This document shows positions 48,312 to 57,551 of a stretch of DNA of 64,000 nucleotides, piece by piece (position 1 is the stretch's first letter; each line of letters opens with the position of its first letter). This DNA is from Qingshengfaniella alkalisoli (GTDB taxonomy: Bacteria > Pseudomonadota > Alphaproteobacteria > Rhodobacterales > Rhodobacteraceae): positions 1,158,501 through 1,222,500 of the forward strand of contig NZ_CP042261.1 of assembly GCF_007855645.1 (NCBI RefSeq), read 5' to 3'. The translations under genes were made by a program, and so were the position numbers. The notes beneath the pieces were generated by a model. It was given only the letters and a program-made list of their open reading frames with translations. It was not told the origin of the DNA and ran no database searches.

Positions 48312-50165
48312 ATGACCGGGTCCTTTGCTCTCCACTTTACCGAATCCGCCATCATCCTGGCGAAATATGTCGGGGCGGAATGGCAGGAATGCGGTCATGT
48401 AGACACCGGATCAACGCAACTGGCCAAGGACGTAAAACAGCTATGCGCTGACGGCGGAGCAACAAACATCGTGGCCGTTCTGCCCGCAGAGCAAATCCGA
48501 ATAGAGACGTTTCCAATCACTCCCGCGCTTGCGGTCGCTGATCCGTCTGACGCGCTGTGCAGTCTGATCGAGGATCGGATCAAGCTGCCTCGGACCGAGT
48601 TCTGCTTCGATTGGCTTATGACCAGTGAAAGCATGGCCGTCGCAATCGTCGCGCGCAAGACAATGCGGGAAGCCGCCGTTTTCGTCACGGCCTGCGGATT
48701 GAAGCTGGCAGGCATGGCCGGGCCCGCCGGATTGCCAAAACTGGCCTCACCGCCATGGTTCGGCGATCTGGATACGATCCTTGACAGCGCGACCGCAGCA
48801 AACGTCGCCCCGATACCTCCGGTCACGCCCATTGCGCCCAAGCGTGCCCCACCACCGGCTGCGGCAGCCAAACGGGCCATTTCATCACCTGCGCCCCCCG
48901 ATATCAACATCGCGCGGGAACACGCCCGTTTCGCGGCCCGTCTGCAACCATTTGAAGGTAATCCCGACCACTTCGAAGATAGCGACGCCTCTGCTCCTGT
49001 CGCCGATGTAGAACGGCGGTCCTTGGGGGCACTTATCGGAAGGCTTCGGCCCAACCCGCCAAAACGAACCGCGACTGGAAAGGCGAAACTCGTTCTGACC
49101 CTGGCGGCGGTTCTGACGCTGGTTCTGGGGACAGTCGTTCTGCTGCCACGCTCGGAACCGGCGACACAACACACCGAAGCCCCGGTCGCAGAAATCATGT
49201 CTGGCAGCGTGCCGGAAGCCACGCCTGAACCGGACGTCGAAGACCCCGCCACGGACGTTACACCGGTGCCGCGGTTCGCGGATGCGGATCTCATCTTTTC
49301 GCCTGACAGCGCCATGCGTCACTCTCCCGTCGCTGCGGATCTGGATGGTTTGGAACAGCCCGGTCTCGACCCGGAGCTGGGCGCGGATGCGGTGGCGCTG
49401 CAAGACGCGACAGGCTTGACGCGGCCGGAAATGGCACTGCGGCTGTCAGCGGTCCCCGAGGCGGGTGAAGCGAGCGGTGAAGACATCGTCATTGCCGACG
49501 ATGCCGGGGCCGATCCCGAACCCGACCCGCTTCTGGAGGCGATGCGCAAGGCACGTCCACCGCAGCGCCCCGACGATCTGGCCGAGCGGTTCGAGCGCTA
49601 CCAGTTCGGTGGACGGACCTTTGCAGAACTCGCGCGTTTACGCCCAACCCAGCGCCCTGACGAGATCGAAGACGCCGCCGCCAGAATCGCCGAAGCACAG
49701 GCATTGATCGCCGAGGCAACGGAGCTCGCCGCTGATCAGACGCCCCGGCCCAAGCTTCGCCCGGATGGTGTGATCGAGCGCGCCGTCGCAGCTCGCGTTG
49801 CGGCGAAAATGGAAGGACGCGAAGATCTGGCCGAAGTCGCAACAGCCGCGTCGACCGCCGCCGTTGCACCGGCGCGCCCGCAACCACAACCGCAACAACC
49901 GGCACCACAGGCGCAGCCGCAGCAAACCGTGTTGACCACGCGCGGCGCTGGCCCTGACAAGATTATCCTCTCTGATATCAATCTGCTTGGGACATTTGGT
50001 AAATCCGGATCGCAACGCGCCTTGGTGCGGCTGTCCAGCGGTCGGGTGATGAATGTCTCGGTCGGTGATCGTTTGGACGGCGGGCGGGTTGCTGCCATCC
50101 GCACCGGTGAACTGACCTACACCAAGGGCAACCGGAACTATCTTCTGCGCATGCCTCAGGGCTAG
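48312..50165 (+). CDS. Bitopic membrane protein: GspL/PilM-like N-domain plus GspC/PilP-like C-domain
   Basis: A 617-residue protein of unusual build. Residues 1-150 are cytoplasmic and resemble the actin-like fold of secretion/pilus proteins GspL and PilM (FALHFTESAIILAKYVG at the start, NIVAVLPAEQIRIETFPI later). One membrane helix lies near residues 258-280 (KLVLTLAAVLTLVLGTVVLL). A long acidic, Pro-rich periplasmic linker carries three RPxxRPD motifs at residues 415, 444 and 479. The last 70 residues (SDINLLGTFGKSGSQRALVR, RVMNVSVGDRLDGG) resemble the homology region of GspC/PilP. No other secretion or pilus gene is nearby. The domain readings are by pattern only. Confidence 0.65.
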   Translation: MTGSFALHFTESAIILAKYVGAEWQECGHVDTGSTQLAKDVKQLCADGGATNIVAVLPAEQIRIETFPITPALAVADPSDALCSLIEDRIKLPRTEFCFDWLMTSESMAVAIVARKTMREAAVFVTACGLKLAGMAGPAGLPKLASPPWFGDLDTILDSATAANVAPIPPVTPIAPKRAPPPAAAAKRAISSPAPPDINIAREHARFAARLQPFEGNPDHFEDSDASAPVADVERRSLGALIGRLRPNPPKRTATGKAKLVLTLAAVLTLVLGTVVLLPRSEPATQHTEAPVAEIMSGSVPEATPEPDVEDPATDVTPVPRFADADLIFSPDSAMRHSPVAADLDGLEQPGLDPELGADAVALQDATGLTRPEMALRLSAVPEAGEASGEDIVIADDAGADPEPDPLLEAMRKARPPQRPDDLAERFERYQFGGRTFAELARLRPTQRPDEIEDAAARIAEAQALIAEATELAADQTPRPKLRPDGVIERAVAARVAAKMEGREDLAEVATAASTAAVAPARPQPQPQQPAPQAQPQQTVLTTRGAGPDKIILSDINLLGTFGKSGSQRALVRLSSGRVMNVSVGDRLDGGRVAAIRTGELTYTKGNRNYLLRMPQG

Positions 50166-50271
50166 GCGCTCACATTCGCGTCACCTTTGAAACAGTCGCA
50201 ACCGACGCATTCACACTGCCGTCGAAAACCGCCATCATATCAAGACGCAACACGCCATACACGGAGACTCA

Positions 50272-52218
50272 ATGGAAGGTTTTCTGTTCCAGGCCATGAT
50301 CTATCTGACGGCAATGGTCGTCGCGGTGCCCATTGTCGCCCGTCTGGGTCTGGGATCGGTGCTTGGCTATCTCCTGGCGGGTGTTGTGATCGGCCCGGCG
50401 CTTGGCCTTGTAGGTAGCGAAACCAAGGATCTGCAACACTTCGCCGAATTCGGGGTGGTGATGATGCTGTTCCTGATCGGGCTGGAACTGGAACCACGTG
50501 CGCTTTGGGCCATGCGTCAAAAGCTGCTCGGCTTGGGCGGATTGCAAGTCACCGTCACCACCGCGTTGATCGCGGGCGCAGGTATGGCACTGGGTCATGA
50601 CTGGAAGGTCTCACTAGCAGTGGGCATGATCTTTGCCCTGTCATCCACCGCAATCGTGCTTCAAACGCTGACCGAGAAAGGTTTGATGCAGACCAGCGGT
50701 GGGCGTGGTGCGTTCTCGGTTCTGCTGACACAGGACCTCGCCGTGATCCCGATGCTGGCCGTTATGCCCCTGCTCGCCAGCGCGGCCATCCCCGCAGACC
50801 ATGGCGAGGATGCGGCGCATGGCGGCCACGGCATAATGGACACCGACGCCAGCACGGCCGTCTTTTCCTTCATCGATACGCTGCCGGGTTGGGGGGTTAC
50901 CCTGCTGACGCTCGGCTCCATCGTGTCCATCGTGCTGGCCGGCATCTATCTAACGCGACCGGCGTTCAGCTTCATTCATGGCTCGCGCATGCGGGAAATG
51001 TATACGGCGTTCGCGCTGTTCATCGTGATTACCATCGCGTGCCTGATGCTGATGGTCGATCTGTCCCCTGCCTTGGGAACCTTTCTTGCAGGCGTCGTCC
51101 TGGCCAACTCCGAATTCCGGCACGAATTGGAATCGGATTTGGAGCCATTCAAGGGGCTGCTTCTGGGCCTGTTTTTCATCACTGTCGGCGCGGGCATTGA
51201 TTTCAACATATTCTTCGGCGAGCCGGGCCTCGTGCTGGGCCTGACGCTGGCCGTAGTTCTGATCAAGGGGGCGGTGCTGTTCCTGCTGGCACTGATCTTC
51301 CGAATAAAGGGACGCGATCGGTGGCTGTTCACGCTCGGTCTGGCCCAAGCCGGTGAGTTTGGCTTCGTTCTGATCGGATTCGCCACGCAGCAAAGTGTGT
51401 TGGGCGGAGAACTGTCTCAGACGCTTTATCTGGTCGTCGCCTTATCCATGCTTCTGACGCCTCTGCTGTTCATACTTTACGAATTCATCGCCAAGCGACT
51501 GCGCGAGAGCGATCCAGCGATGACCCCCGACGTTATCACGGAACGAGGCCCAATCATCATTGCTGGCGTGGGTCGCTTTGGGCAGGTCGTCAATCGCATG
51601 ATCCAGATGAGCGGCTTCAAGGCCATCGTTCTGGACCATGATCTCAACACCATCCGCCTGATGCGCAGCTTTGGCTTCAAGGGATTTCTGGGCGACCCCA
51701 CCCGTCCCGAGTTGCTAAAGGCTGCAGGAATCGAAGAAGCGAGCGTTCTTGTCGCCGCGATGGATGAAAAGGACGCCACAACGCGGATCGTCAGGCACGC
51801 GCGGTCCATCCGGCCGGATCTTCATATCGTTGCCCGCGCCAGGGATCGGGTGCATGTCTATGAATTGTACCAGGCGGGCGCCAATGACATCGTGCGCGAG
51901 ATGTTCGACAGTTCGCTACGTGCCGCCCGCTATGTGTTGGAAAACATGGGCGTATCTGAGTTTGAGGCCGCAAAGCTAGAGAAGACATTCTTCCAGATGG
52001 ACCGGCACGCTGTTCGTGAACTGGCGGAGTTCTGGAACCCGTCCATCCCGGTCGGACAGAACAAGGCGTATATAGAGCGATCGAAAGAGCTGAATAAAGA
52101 ACTCGAAGCCGCGCTGGTCAGCCAGCTTGTCACCGCCCAGGAGCAGGAGGAAAAGCTGGATACGGATCGCGAAACTGCGCCTCGATCACGCCGCGTATCC
52201 TTTCAGCACAAGGCATAG
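50272..52218 (+). CDS. KefB/KefC-type monovalent cation/proton antiporter
   Basis: A 648-residue CPA2 transporter. The N-terminal two thirds form about twelve helices, with LFLIGLELEPRALW, STAIVLQTLTEKGLM and LTQDLAVIPML matching the ion-binding region of KefC. A TrkA-N (RCK) domain starts near residue 420 with the Rossmann motif GPIIIAGVGRFGQVVNRMIQ and DHDLNTIRLM. KefC proteins expel potassium in exchange for protons under electrophile stress. A His-rich cytoplasmic or periplasmic loop (ADHGEDAAHGGHG) is of note. No KefF/KefG partner is adjacent. Confidence 0.94.
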   Translation: MEGFLFQAMIYLTAMVVAVPIVARLGLGSVLGYLLAGVVIGPALGLVGSETKDLQHFAEFGVVMMLFLIGLELEPRALWAMRQKLLGLGGLQVTVTTALIAGAGMALGHDWKVSLAVGMIFALSSTAIVLQTLTEKGLMQTSGGRGAFSVLLTQDLAVIPMLAVMPLLASAAIPADHGEDAAHGGHGIMDTDASTAVFSFIDTLPGWGVTLLTLGSIVSIVLAGIYLTRPAFSFIHGSRMREMYTAFALFIVITIACLMLMVDLSPALGTFLAGVVLANSEFRHELESDLEPFKGLLLGLFFITVGAGIDFNIFFGEPGLVLGLTLAVVLIKGAVLFLLALIFRIKGRDRWLFTLGLAQAGEFGFVLIGFATQQSVLGGELSQTLYLVVALSMLLTPLLFILYEFIAKRLRESDPAMTPDVITERGPIIIAGVGRFGQVVNRMIQMSGFKAIVLDHDLNTIRLMRSFGFKGFLGDPTRPELLKAAGIEEASVLVAAMDEKDATTRIVRHARSIRPDLHIVARARDRVHVYELYQAGANDIVREMFDSSLRAARYVLENMGVSEFEAAKLEKTFFQMDRHAVRELAEFWNPSIPVGQNKAYIERSKELNKELEAALVSQLVTAQEQEEKLDTDRETAPRSRRVSFQHKA

Positions 52219-52222
52219 AAAA

Positions 52223-52246
52223 AGCCGCGCCTTTTTCGGCACGGCT
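52223..52246 (-). terminator. Terminator between kefC-like gene and carD
   Basis: On the minus strand AGCCGTGCC and GGCGCGGCT form a 9-bp stem (one G-T pair) with loop GAAAAA, then TTTTTC: a strong carD terminator. On the plus strand the same hairpin has one mismatch and is followed by CTTTCT, so it may also end the antiporter transcript. Confidence 0.8.
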
Positions 52247-52272
52247 CTTTCTGAATGCGGGATTGATCCCTA

Positions 52273-52782
52273 TCAGGCGGCGCGGCTCAGAAGAACCTCG
52301 TCCACCTTTTGTTGCGCATCATCTTCGCCAGTGCCGCCAACAGCAGCAACTTCGCGGGTCAGGCGCTCCAACGCAGCTTCATAAAGCTGACGTTCGGAAT
52401 AACTTTGTTCGCGCTGATCGTCGGCACGATGAAGATCGCGCACCACTTCGGCAATCGCAATCAGGTCGCCCGAATTGATCTTTTGCTCATACTCCTGGGC
52501 GCGACGTGACCACATGGCCTTTTTAACCTTGGCCTTGCCTTTCAGAATCGTCAGGGCCTGACCAATGACATCGGGGGTGGACAACGAACGCATCCCGACC
52601 TCCGTGGCCTTGTTCGTAGGAACCCGCAACGTCATCTTATCTTTCTCGAAAGAGATGACGAACAGTTCCAGCGTCATGCCGGCAATTTCCTGTTCTTCGA
52701 TCGATACGATCTGACCAACGCCATGAGCCGGATAAACGACGTAGTCATTCGGGCGAAATTCGGACGACTTCGCTTTAGTCAT
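52273..52782 (-). CDS. carD: CarD-family RNA polymerase-binding regulator
   Basis: A 169-residue CarD/CdnL protein. The N-terminal RNA-polymerase-interacting domain (FRPNDYVVYPAHGVGQIVSI) precedes a helical DNA-binding domain with the conserved WSRRAQEYEQKINSGD, whose Trp wedges into the open promoter. In Rhodobacter relatives CarD activates the many promoters that lack the -7 T and limits its own expression. I start at 52782 (MTKAKSSEFRP); upstream in-frame codons lack support. It ends at a strong terminator. Confidence 0.96.
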   Translation of the reverse strand: MTKAKSSEFRPNDYVVYPAHGVGQIVSIEEQEIAGMTLELFVISFEKDKMTLRVPTNKATEVGMRSLSTPDVIGQALTILKGKAKVKKAMWSRRAQEYEQKINSGDLIAIAEVVRDLHRADDQREQSYSERQLYEAALERLTREVAAVGGTGEDDAQQKVDEVLLSRAA

Positions 52783-52913
52783 CAGGTTCTTATCCTTTGT
52801 TGTTGCCGCGTCTTCCTTGACCGGAACGGTGCCCCCGGCAGCATACGAGGGCAAGAAAGGCCACCCCCGCACCATCCTGCAGGAGGGTCAAACCGTCACA
52901 ATGTCGAAAGAAG

Positions 52914-52919
52914 AATATA
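52914..52919 (-). promoter_or_regulatory. Candidate -10 element of carD
   Basis: TATATT on the minus strand fits a -10 box, 132 bases ahead of the carD start; the -35 position (TTTTCG, 17 bases upstream) is poor. Unlike typical promoters of this group it has the -7 T, consistent with reports that the carD promoter of a relative is not CarD-dependent. Confidence 0.3.
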
Positions 52920-53012
52920 GCAAATAATTCGGGCCACGAAAAGGCGCCTGCGAAATCACTCTAACTTCGCAGTACAACGTCATGAAAAGGCTAAATGTAA
53001 CGTAACGTTAAC

Positions 53013-53351
53013 TTAACCACCTTCACCCGGCGCTTCGGAAAAGTACTTCTCCATCTTGCCAGATTCGCCGTCGCGCTCTTCCGCTTCCGGCAGCGGGTCT
53101 TTCTTGGTGTAGATTACCGGCCAGATCTCGCTGTATTTGCGATTGAACTCGACCCATCCTTCCATGCCCGGCTCGGTATCGGGGCGGATCGCGTCAGCCG
53201 GACATTCCGGTTCGCAGACGCCACAATCGATACATTCATCCGGGTGGATGACCAATGTGTTCTCACCTTCGTAGAAGCAATCGACGGGGCATACTTCGAC
53301 ACAGTCGGTGTATTTGCAAGCGATACAGTTCTCGGTGACAACGTAAGTCAT
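53013..53351 (-). CDS. fdxA: 7Fe ferredoxin FdxA
   Basis: A 112-residue ferredoxin with one [3Fe-4S] and one [4Fe-4S] cluster. The start [17 protein letters not shown] is standard. The first motif reads Cys-x2-Cys-x4-Cys-x3-Cys-Pro ([20 protein letters not shown]) and the second Cys-x2-Cys-x2-Cys-x3-Cys-Pro ([17 protein letters not shown]). The C-terminal extension with [16 protein letters not shown] is typical of alphaproteobacterial FdxA. It carries electrons in the cytoplasm; its partner here is unknown. It lies between carD and the S4-protein gene on the same strand. Confidence 0.95.
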   Translation of the reverse strand: MTYVVTENCIACKYTDCVEVCPVDCFYEGENTLVIHPDECIDCGVCEPECPADAIRPDTEPGMEGWVEFNRKYSEIWPVIYTKKDPLPEAEERDGESGKMEKYFSEAPGEGG

Positions 53352-53400
53352 TTGATAGCTCGTAACTGGTTCGGTGGTCTTCCTATGCCTCTCAATCAGA

Positions 53401-53775
53401 TCATTCAAGCGGCATCGACTTGGTTTTCCGGGCTGCGCGGCGGGATTTGCTGTCGGGCTTTCCGGCAACCGGCTTGGGTGCCGATGGATCGGGGGCCGTG
53501 GCGGGGGTCTGATCGTCGTAAAGCAGGCGTGCCTCCGATGCAGGTCCCCTTCTTTCGCCCAAAGCCAACACCCTTACGACACGAATGGTTTTACCTTGTG
53601 GAAAGGTCAACGTGTCGCCGGCGCGCACGGGGACGGACGCTTTTTTCGCCCGTTCCGAGTTGATCCGCAGATGTCCGCCGGTCACGACGTCCGCCGCGCG
53701 GCTGCGCGACTTGAAGAAGCGCGCATACCACAGCCATTTATCGGCCCGCAGTGTTGCTGGCGCGCTATCTGACAT
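53401..53775 (-). CDS. S4-domain RNA-binding protein (Hsp15-like)
   Basis: A 124-residue protein with an N-terminal S4 domain ([20 protein letters not shown], followed by [10 protein letters not shown]-like [19 protein letters not shown]) and a basic C-terminal tail. The layout matches HslR/Hsp15, which binds stalled 50S subunits carrying nascent chain tRNA. It begins one base after the helicase stop and likely belongs to the same transcript. Confidence 0.9.
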   Translation of the reverse strand: MSDSAPATLRADKWLWYARFFKSRSRAADVVTGGHLRINSERAKKASVPVRAGDTLTFPQGKTIRVVRVLALGERRGPASEARLLYDDQTPATAPDPSAPKPVAGKPDSKSRRAARKTKSMPLE

Positions 53776-53776
53776 C

Positions 53777-56584
53777 TCAGCCCTTGTCGCGCAGCCCCAT
53801 CAGAGCGGCCGCGAACGGGTTGTCAGGATCGATCTTGTCTTCCTTCTTCGGCTTGGACGAGAAAGTGCGCGGTCCATCCTGCTTGCCGCCCTGACGCTTA
53901 CCCTTGGGCTTGCCGGATTTCGGTTTTCCCTTGCCTTGGCGCTGCTGGCTGGCGGGCCGCCCTCCGCCACGGCGTTTGGGTGCCCATTTGAAGGTGTAGA
54001 AAACCTCGATCTGCGGCTCTGTAGCTGCAGTTTGGGCGGCTTCGACCGGCGTCTCCTTCGCTTCACTCACGTCCGTCTGAGCGGTGTCCCCGTCCTGCGG
54101 CCGCGCGTCATCCGCTGGCACTTCCGGGGCCTGTTCTTCTGTCGTGGTTTCTTCGGTCGTGGGCACATCGGCAGATGCTTCCGTTGCCGCATCCTTGACC
54201 TCGACCCGCTGCTTTTCACGCTCGCCGCGTTCGGCAGCATAACCCAGCCCCTGCATCAATTCGGCGAACTGTTCCAGGGTCATACCGGTGATCGACAGCA
54301 TGTCCGGCGTCGCCTCGAACCCGCCGCGCGTGTCCTGAACACGCAGAAGATCGGCCAGGCGCTCCAGCATATCGATGCGGATCGCACGCTCGCCAGCGGC
54401 ACGGTAGCCTGACATGGTGTGATAACCGTCCTGCGTATCCTTGCCAGTAGGCACAGTGACCAAGCCGGGCGGCGGTGCCTCAGGAAAGTCATCAAGCCCC
54501 TTCTGAAGCGCCCAAAGCACAAGGCGCAGACGCGTCGGTGCGGGCTTCAACAGAAGCGGCATGAAGATCGTGAACTGACCAAACCGCACGCCATGCTTGC
54601 GCAGGGCCGACCGCGCATCCTGATCCAGCGCACGCACGTCGTCAGCGACCTGATCACGGGGGATGATGCCGTGACCTTCCAGCATGCGGAACGCAAAGCC
54701 GCGCGCGAGGCCTGTCAGCGCTTCGTCTCGGGACAGCCCCAAGAGAGGCTCGAACAGCGCGGCAATCTTGCGGTCAATGAAGTGCTGCAAGCGCCGCTGG
54801 ACCTTCTGGACGACATCCGGTCCGGCCTCTTCATCAACGAAGGCAACCACTTGCGGCTTCAAGGGTTCCGGCCCCGCGACCAGCTTGCCGACCGCATTGT
54901 TGCCCCACATCAGCCCGCCCTGATCGGTGAAATCGATTTCGGTATCCGGCGCATTGTAGAAGCGGTCCGAGCGCAGATGGTATTCCGGCGCCAGTGCCTG
55001 CAGGCTGGCCTGCCGCAGCGTCTTGGCTTCATCCGCCGTCGCTGCCTTGTCCTGACTGAAGCGGAACCCGTCAAGGCGACCAACAAACTGGCCTTCCACC
55101 GTCACTTCACCCTTATCGTTCACCTCAGCCACAAGGCTCTCCTTCTGCTTCAACCGCCGAAGCAAGACTGACGTCCGGCGATCTACAAATCTTTGGGTCA
55201 GACGTTCATGCAATGCGTCCGACAGTCGGTCTTCTACCGCGCGCGTGCGCTCGCGCCAATGGCTTTCGTCATCCAGCCACCCTTTGCGCTGCGCGACATA
55301 GGTCCATGTGCGGATAAAGGCCAGACGTTTCGACAATGTGTCGATATCTCCTTCCACACGATCAATGCGTTTGACCTGTCGCGCAAGCCAATCATCGGGG
55401 ATTCGACCCAATTCGGAAAGATGTTCGTAGATGCCCTGCAACATATTGGCGTGTTCAGCATGGCTGATGCCACGAAAATCGGGGATTCGGCACACATCCC
55501 AAAGCAACCGAACCGCGTTCGGGTTGGTGCTGCGCGCCTGAATATCGGGGCTGGCGGCAAGGGTTTTCAGCGCGATCAGGTCGTCGGCATCACGCCCACG
55601 TGACAGCCATTCGTCCTGCGGCGGGCGCTCCAGCGATCCGATCAGGCGGTCCACGGTTCCGAATTCAAGCACCGAGTTTCGCCACTGCATTTTCTTGATG
55701 GGTGTAAAGCGGTTGTCGATGATGGCCTCGACGACCTCATCGGGCAGCGTGGGTGCCTCTCCCGTAACACCGAAACTGCCATGCTGGGTATGCCGCCCTG
55801 CCCGTCCCGCGATCTGGGCCAGCTCGTTTGGCTGCAGCGGGCGCATACGGCGGCCGTCGAATTTGGACAGGGCCGAGAACGCAACATGCTTGATATCCAG
55901 GTTCAGCCCCATTCCGATGGCGTCGGTCGCCACGAGGTAATCGACATCACCATTCTGGTAGAGATCGACCTGTGCGTTTCGCGTCCGCGGGCTGAGCGCC
56001 CCCATGACCACCGCTGCCCCACCCTTCTGACGGCGGAGCAGTTCCGCGATAGCATAGACGTTGTCGACGGAGAAGCCGACGATCGCCGAACGCCCCGGCA
56101 TGCGGCTGATCTTTTTCGGCCCTGCATAAACGAGTTCCGACATGCGCTCACGGCTTTGGAACTGCACACCCGGCACCTGCGACGCGATGGCGGACCGCAT
56201 GGTCCCGGCACCCAGAAACAGTGTCTCGTGCTGACCACGCGCATTCAGCAATCGGTCGGTAAAGACATGGCCGCGTTCCGGGTCGGCACAAAGCTGGATC
56301 TCGTCGATTGCTACAAAGTCCGCACCAATTCCTACCGGCATAGCTTCGACAGTGCAGACCCAGTATTTCGCGCGATCCGGAACAATGCGTTCTTCGCCCG
56401 TGACCAGCGCAACGACGGACGGACCGCGAATGGCCTTGATCTTGTCATAGACCTCACGTGCAAGCAGCCGCAGCGGAAGGCCGATAACCCCTGTAGGGTA
56501 GGCCAGCATCCGTTCGATAGCGTAGTGGGTTTTTCCGGTGTTGGTCGGGCCAAGTATGGCCTCGACGCGCCCCTTGGACGGCAT
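53777..56584 (-). CDS. Suv3-like helicase with basic C-terminal extension
   Basis: A 935-residue superfamily 2 helicase related to mitochondrial Suv3. The start is ATG 56584 (MPSKGRVEAIL), with a GTG one codon upstream. Walker A is LGPTNTGKTH near residue 10, motif II is AIDEIQLC, and later motifs include IVGFSVDNVYA, YLVATDAIGMGLNLDI and QIAGRAGR. A long helical central region follows, then an acidic stretch and a Lys/Arg/Gly/Gln-rich tail that should bind RNA. In mitochondria Suv3 works with an RNA-degrading exonuclease; the bacterial role is little studied. The Hsp15-like gene follows. Confidence 0.92.
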   Translation of the reverse strand: MPSKGRVEAILGPTNTGKTHYAIERMLAYPTGVIGLPLRLLAREVYDKIKAIRGPSVVALVTGEERIVPDRAKYWVCTVEAMPVGIGADFVAIDEIQLCADPERGHVFTDRLLNARGQHETLFLGAGTMRSAIASQVPGVQFQSRERMSELVYAGPKKISRMPGRSAIVGFSVDNVYAIAELLRRQKGGAAVVMGALSPRTRNAQVDLYQNGDVDYLVATDAIGMGLNLDIKHVAFSALSKFDGRRMRPLQPNELAQIAGRAGRHTQHGSFGVTGEAPTLPDEVVEAIIDNRFTPIKKMQWRNSVLEFGTVDRLIGSLERPPQDEWLSRGRDADDLIALKTLAASPDIQARSTNPNAVRLLWDVCRIPDFRGISHAEHANMLQGIYEHLSELGRIPDDWLARQVKRIDRVEGDIDTLSKRLAFIRTWTYVAQRKGWLDDESHWRERTRAVEDRLSDALHERLTQRFVDRRTSVLLRRLKQKESLVAEVNDKGEVTVEGQFVGRLDGFRFSQDKAATADEAKTLRQASLQALAPEYHLRSDRFYNAPDTEIDFTDQGGLMWGNNAVGKLVAGPEPLKPQVVAFVDEEAGPDVVQKVQRRLQHFIDRKIAALFEPLLGLSRDEALTGLARGFAFRMLEGHGIIPRDQVADDVRALDQDARSALRKHGVRFGQFTIFMPLLLKPAPTRLRLVLWALQKGLDDFPEAPPPGLVTVPTGKDTQDGYHTMSGYRAAGERAIRIDMLERLADLLRVQDTRGGFEATPDMLSITGMTLEQFAELMQGLGYAAERGEREKQRVEVKDAATEASADVPTTEETTTEEQAPEVPADDARPQDGDTAQTDVSEAKETPVEAAQTAATEPQIEVFYTFKWAPKRRGGGRPASQQRQGKGKPKSGKPKGKRQGGKQDGPRTFSSKPKKEDKIDPDNPFAAALMGLRDKG

Positions 56585-56637
56585 CACTCATTCCTTCGGG
56601 ATGCGTGGTTCCACATCCCTTTTTTGATCCATCTTAA

Positions 56638-57198
56638 TCAGAGCGCACTTCCGCCGTGCGCCTGCTCAAGCCTTTCCAGGGCGTCTTTTATGTCCGGCTG
56701 ATGCGGATGTATAGCATGCACGGCCCGATACACGCTGATCGCTTCCTTTTCGTAGCCAAGCTGCACCAGGATCTGTGCCAATCCCGTCATTGCACCGAAA
56801 TGCCGAGGGTTGAGCGCCAGGACCCGTTCCAGATCGCTCATCGCCGGCCCCAGCTTTTCTTCGGCATAGAATGCCATTGCACGCCCGTTCCAGCCTTCGG
56901 CGAAGTCCGGTGCGTGGTCGGTCAAAGCAGTGAAATGTTCGATGGCGGTCGTGGTGTCCCCGGCCTCCAGCGCCGCGCGACCACGCTCCAGCAACAGATC
57001 AACCGAGGGCGAGCCACTGTCGGACCACTCAGACCAGATCTGCTCCTCGACTGCCTCCCAGTCCTGCGTCCGTGGATCGCGCAACTGATCGAACAGCGTG
57101 TCCAAACCTGTTGATTGGGCGAACAAAGTGCCCGCAAGTAAGGAGACACATAATTGTGTCGTGACGGTACATTTGAAAAGCTGCCACAGTCGGGTCAT
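56638..57198 (-). CDS. Secreted tetratricopeptide-repeat protein
   Basis: A protein of 186 to 192 residues with an N-terminal signal-like segment (LCVSLLAGTLFAQSTGLD) and about three TPR units (ALEAGDTTTAIEHFTALTDH, GPAMSDLERVLALNPRHFGA, EAISVYRAVHAIHPHQPDIK). It probably acts as a periplasmic scaffold. The start is either 57198 (MTRLW) or 57216 (MDYIPD). It is 53 bases ahead of the Suv3-like gene and is divergent from the SCP2 gene. Confidence 0.85.
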   Translation of the reverse strand: MTRLWQLFKCTVTTQLCVSLLAGTLFAQSTGLDTLFDQLRDPRTQDWEAVEEQIWSEWSDSGSPSVDLLLERGRAALEAGDTTTAIEHFTALTDHAPDFAEGWNGRAMAFYAEEKLGPAMSDLERVLALNPRHFGAMTGLAQILVQLGYEKEAISVYRAVHAIHPHQPDIKDALERLEQAHGGSAL

Positions 57199-57263
57199 AT
57201 CCGGAATGTAGTCCATTTGCCGTGAATGTCGATAAATTCACGGTTCTACTCGGGAGATATATC

Positions 57264-57551
57264 ATGAGTGACATCGTCGCAAAGGCCGTTGACGCGCTGA
57301 ACGACAAGATGGATGGCGGCTTCGACGGGACCGCCAAGTTCGAGATCGAAGATGAAGGTTCAATCATCATCGACGAGAACGGTGCGAAAGCAGATGACGG
57401 CGACGCGGATGTCACCCTGACGGCCGATGCCGAGACGTTTCAGGCTATCCTCGAAGGCGATCTGGATCCGACTGCCGCATTCATGTCCGGCAAGCTGAAA
57501 GTCGATGGAGATATGGGGCTTGCGATGAAGCTGGGCAGCGCGCTGGCGTGA
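57264..57551 (+). CDS. SCP2 sterol-binding-domain protein
   Basis: A 95-residue protein consisting of one SCP2 lipid-binding domain, with the family pattern of FDGTAKFEIEDEGSIIIDE, DVTLTADAETFQAILEGDLD and a final KLKVDGDMGLAMKLGS. CGGGAG precedes the ATG. Small bacterial SCP2 proteins bind acyl chains or lipids; the partner is unknown. The next gene starts inside its stop codon (GTGA), suggesting a link with a lipase-like hydrolase. Confidence 0.93.
   Translation: MSDIVAKAVDALNDKMDGGFDGTAKFEIEDEGSIIIDENGAKADDGDADVTLTADAETFQAILEGDLDPTAAFMSGKLKVDGDMGLAMKLGSALA

Noticed and set aside
52985-53020. TTAAC repeats ahead of carD resembling a CtrA site
   Set aside because: The spacing is not TTAA-N7-TTAA.
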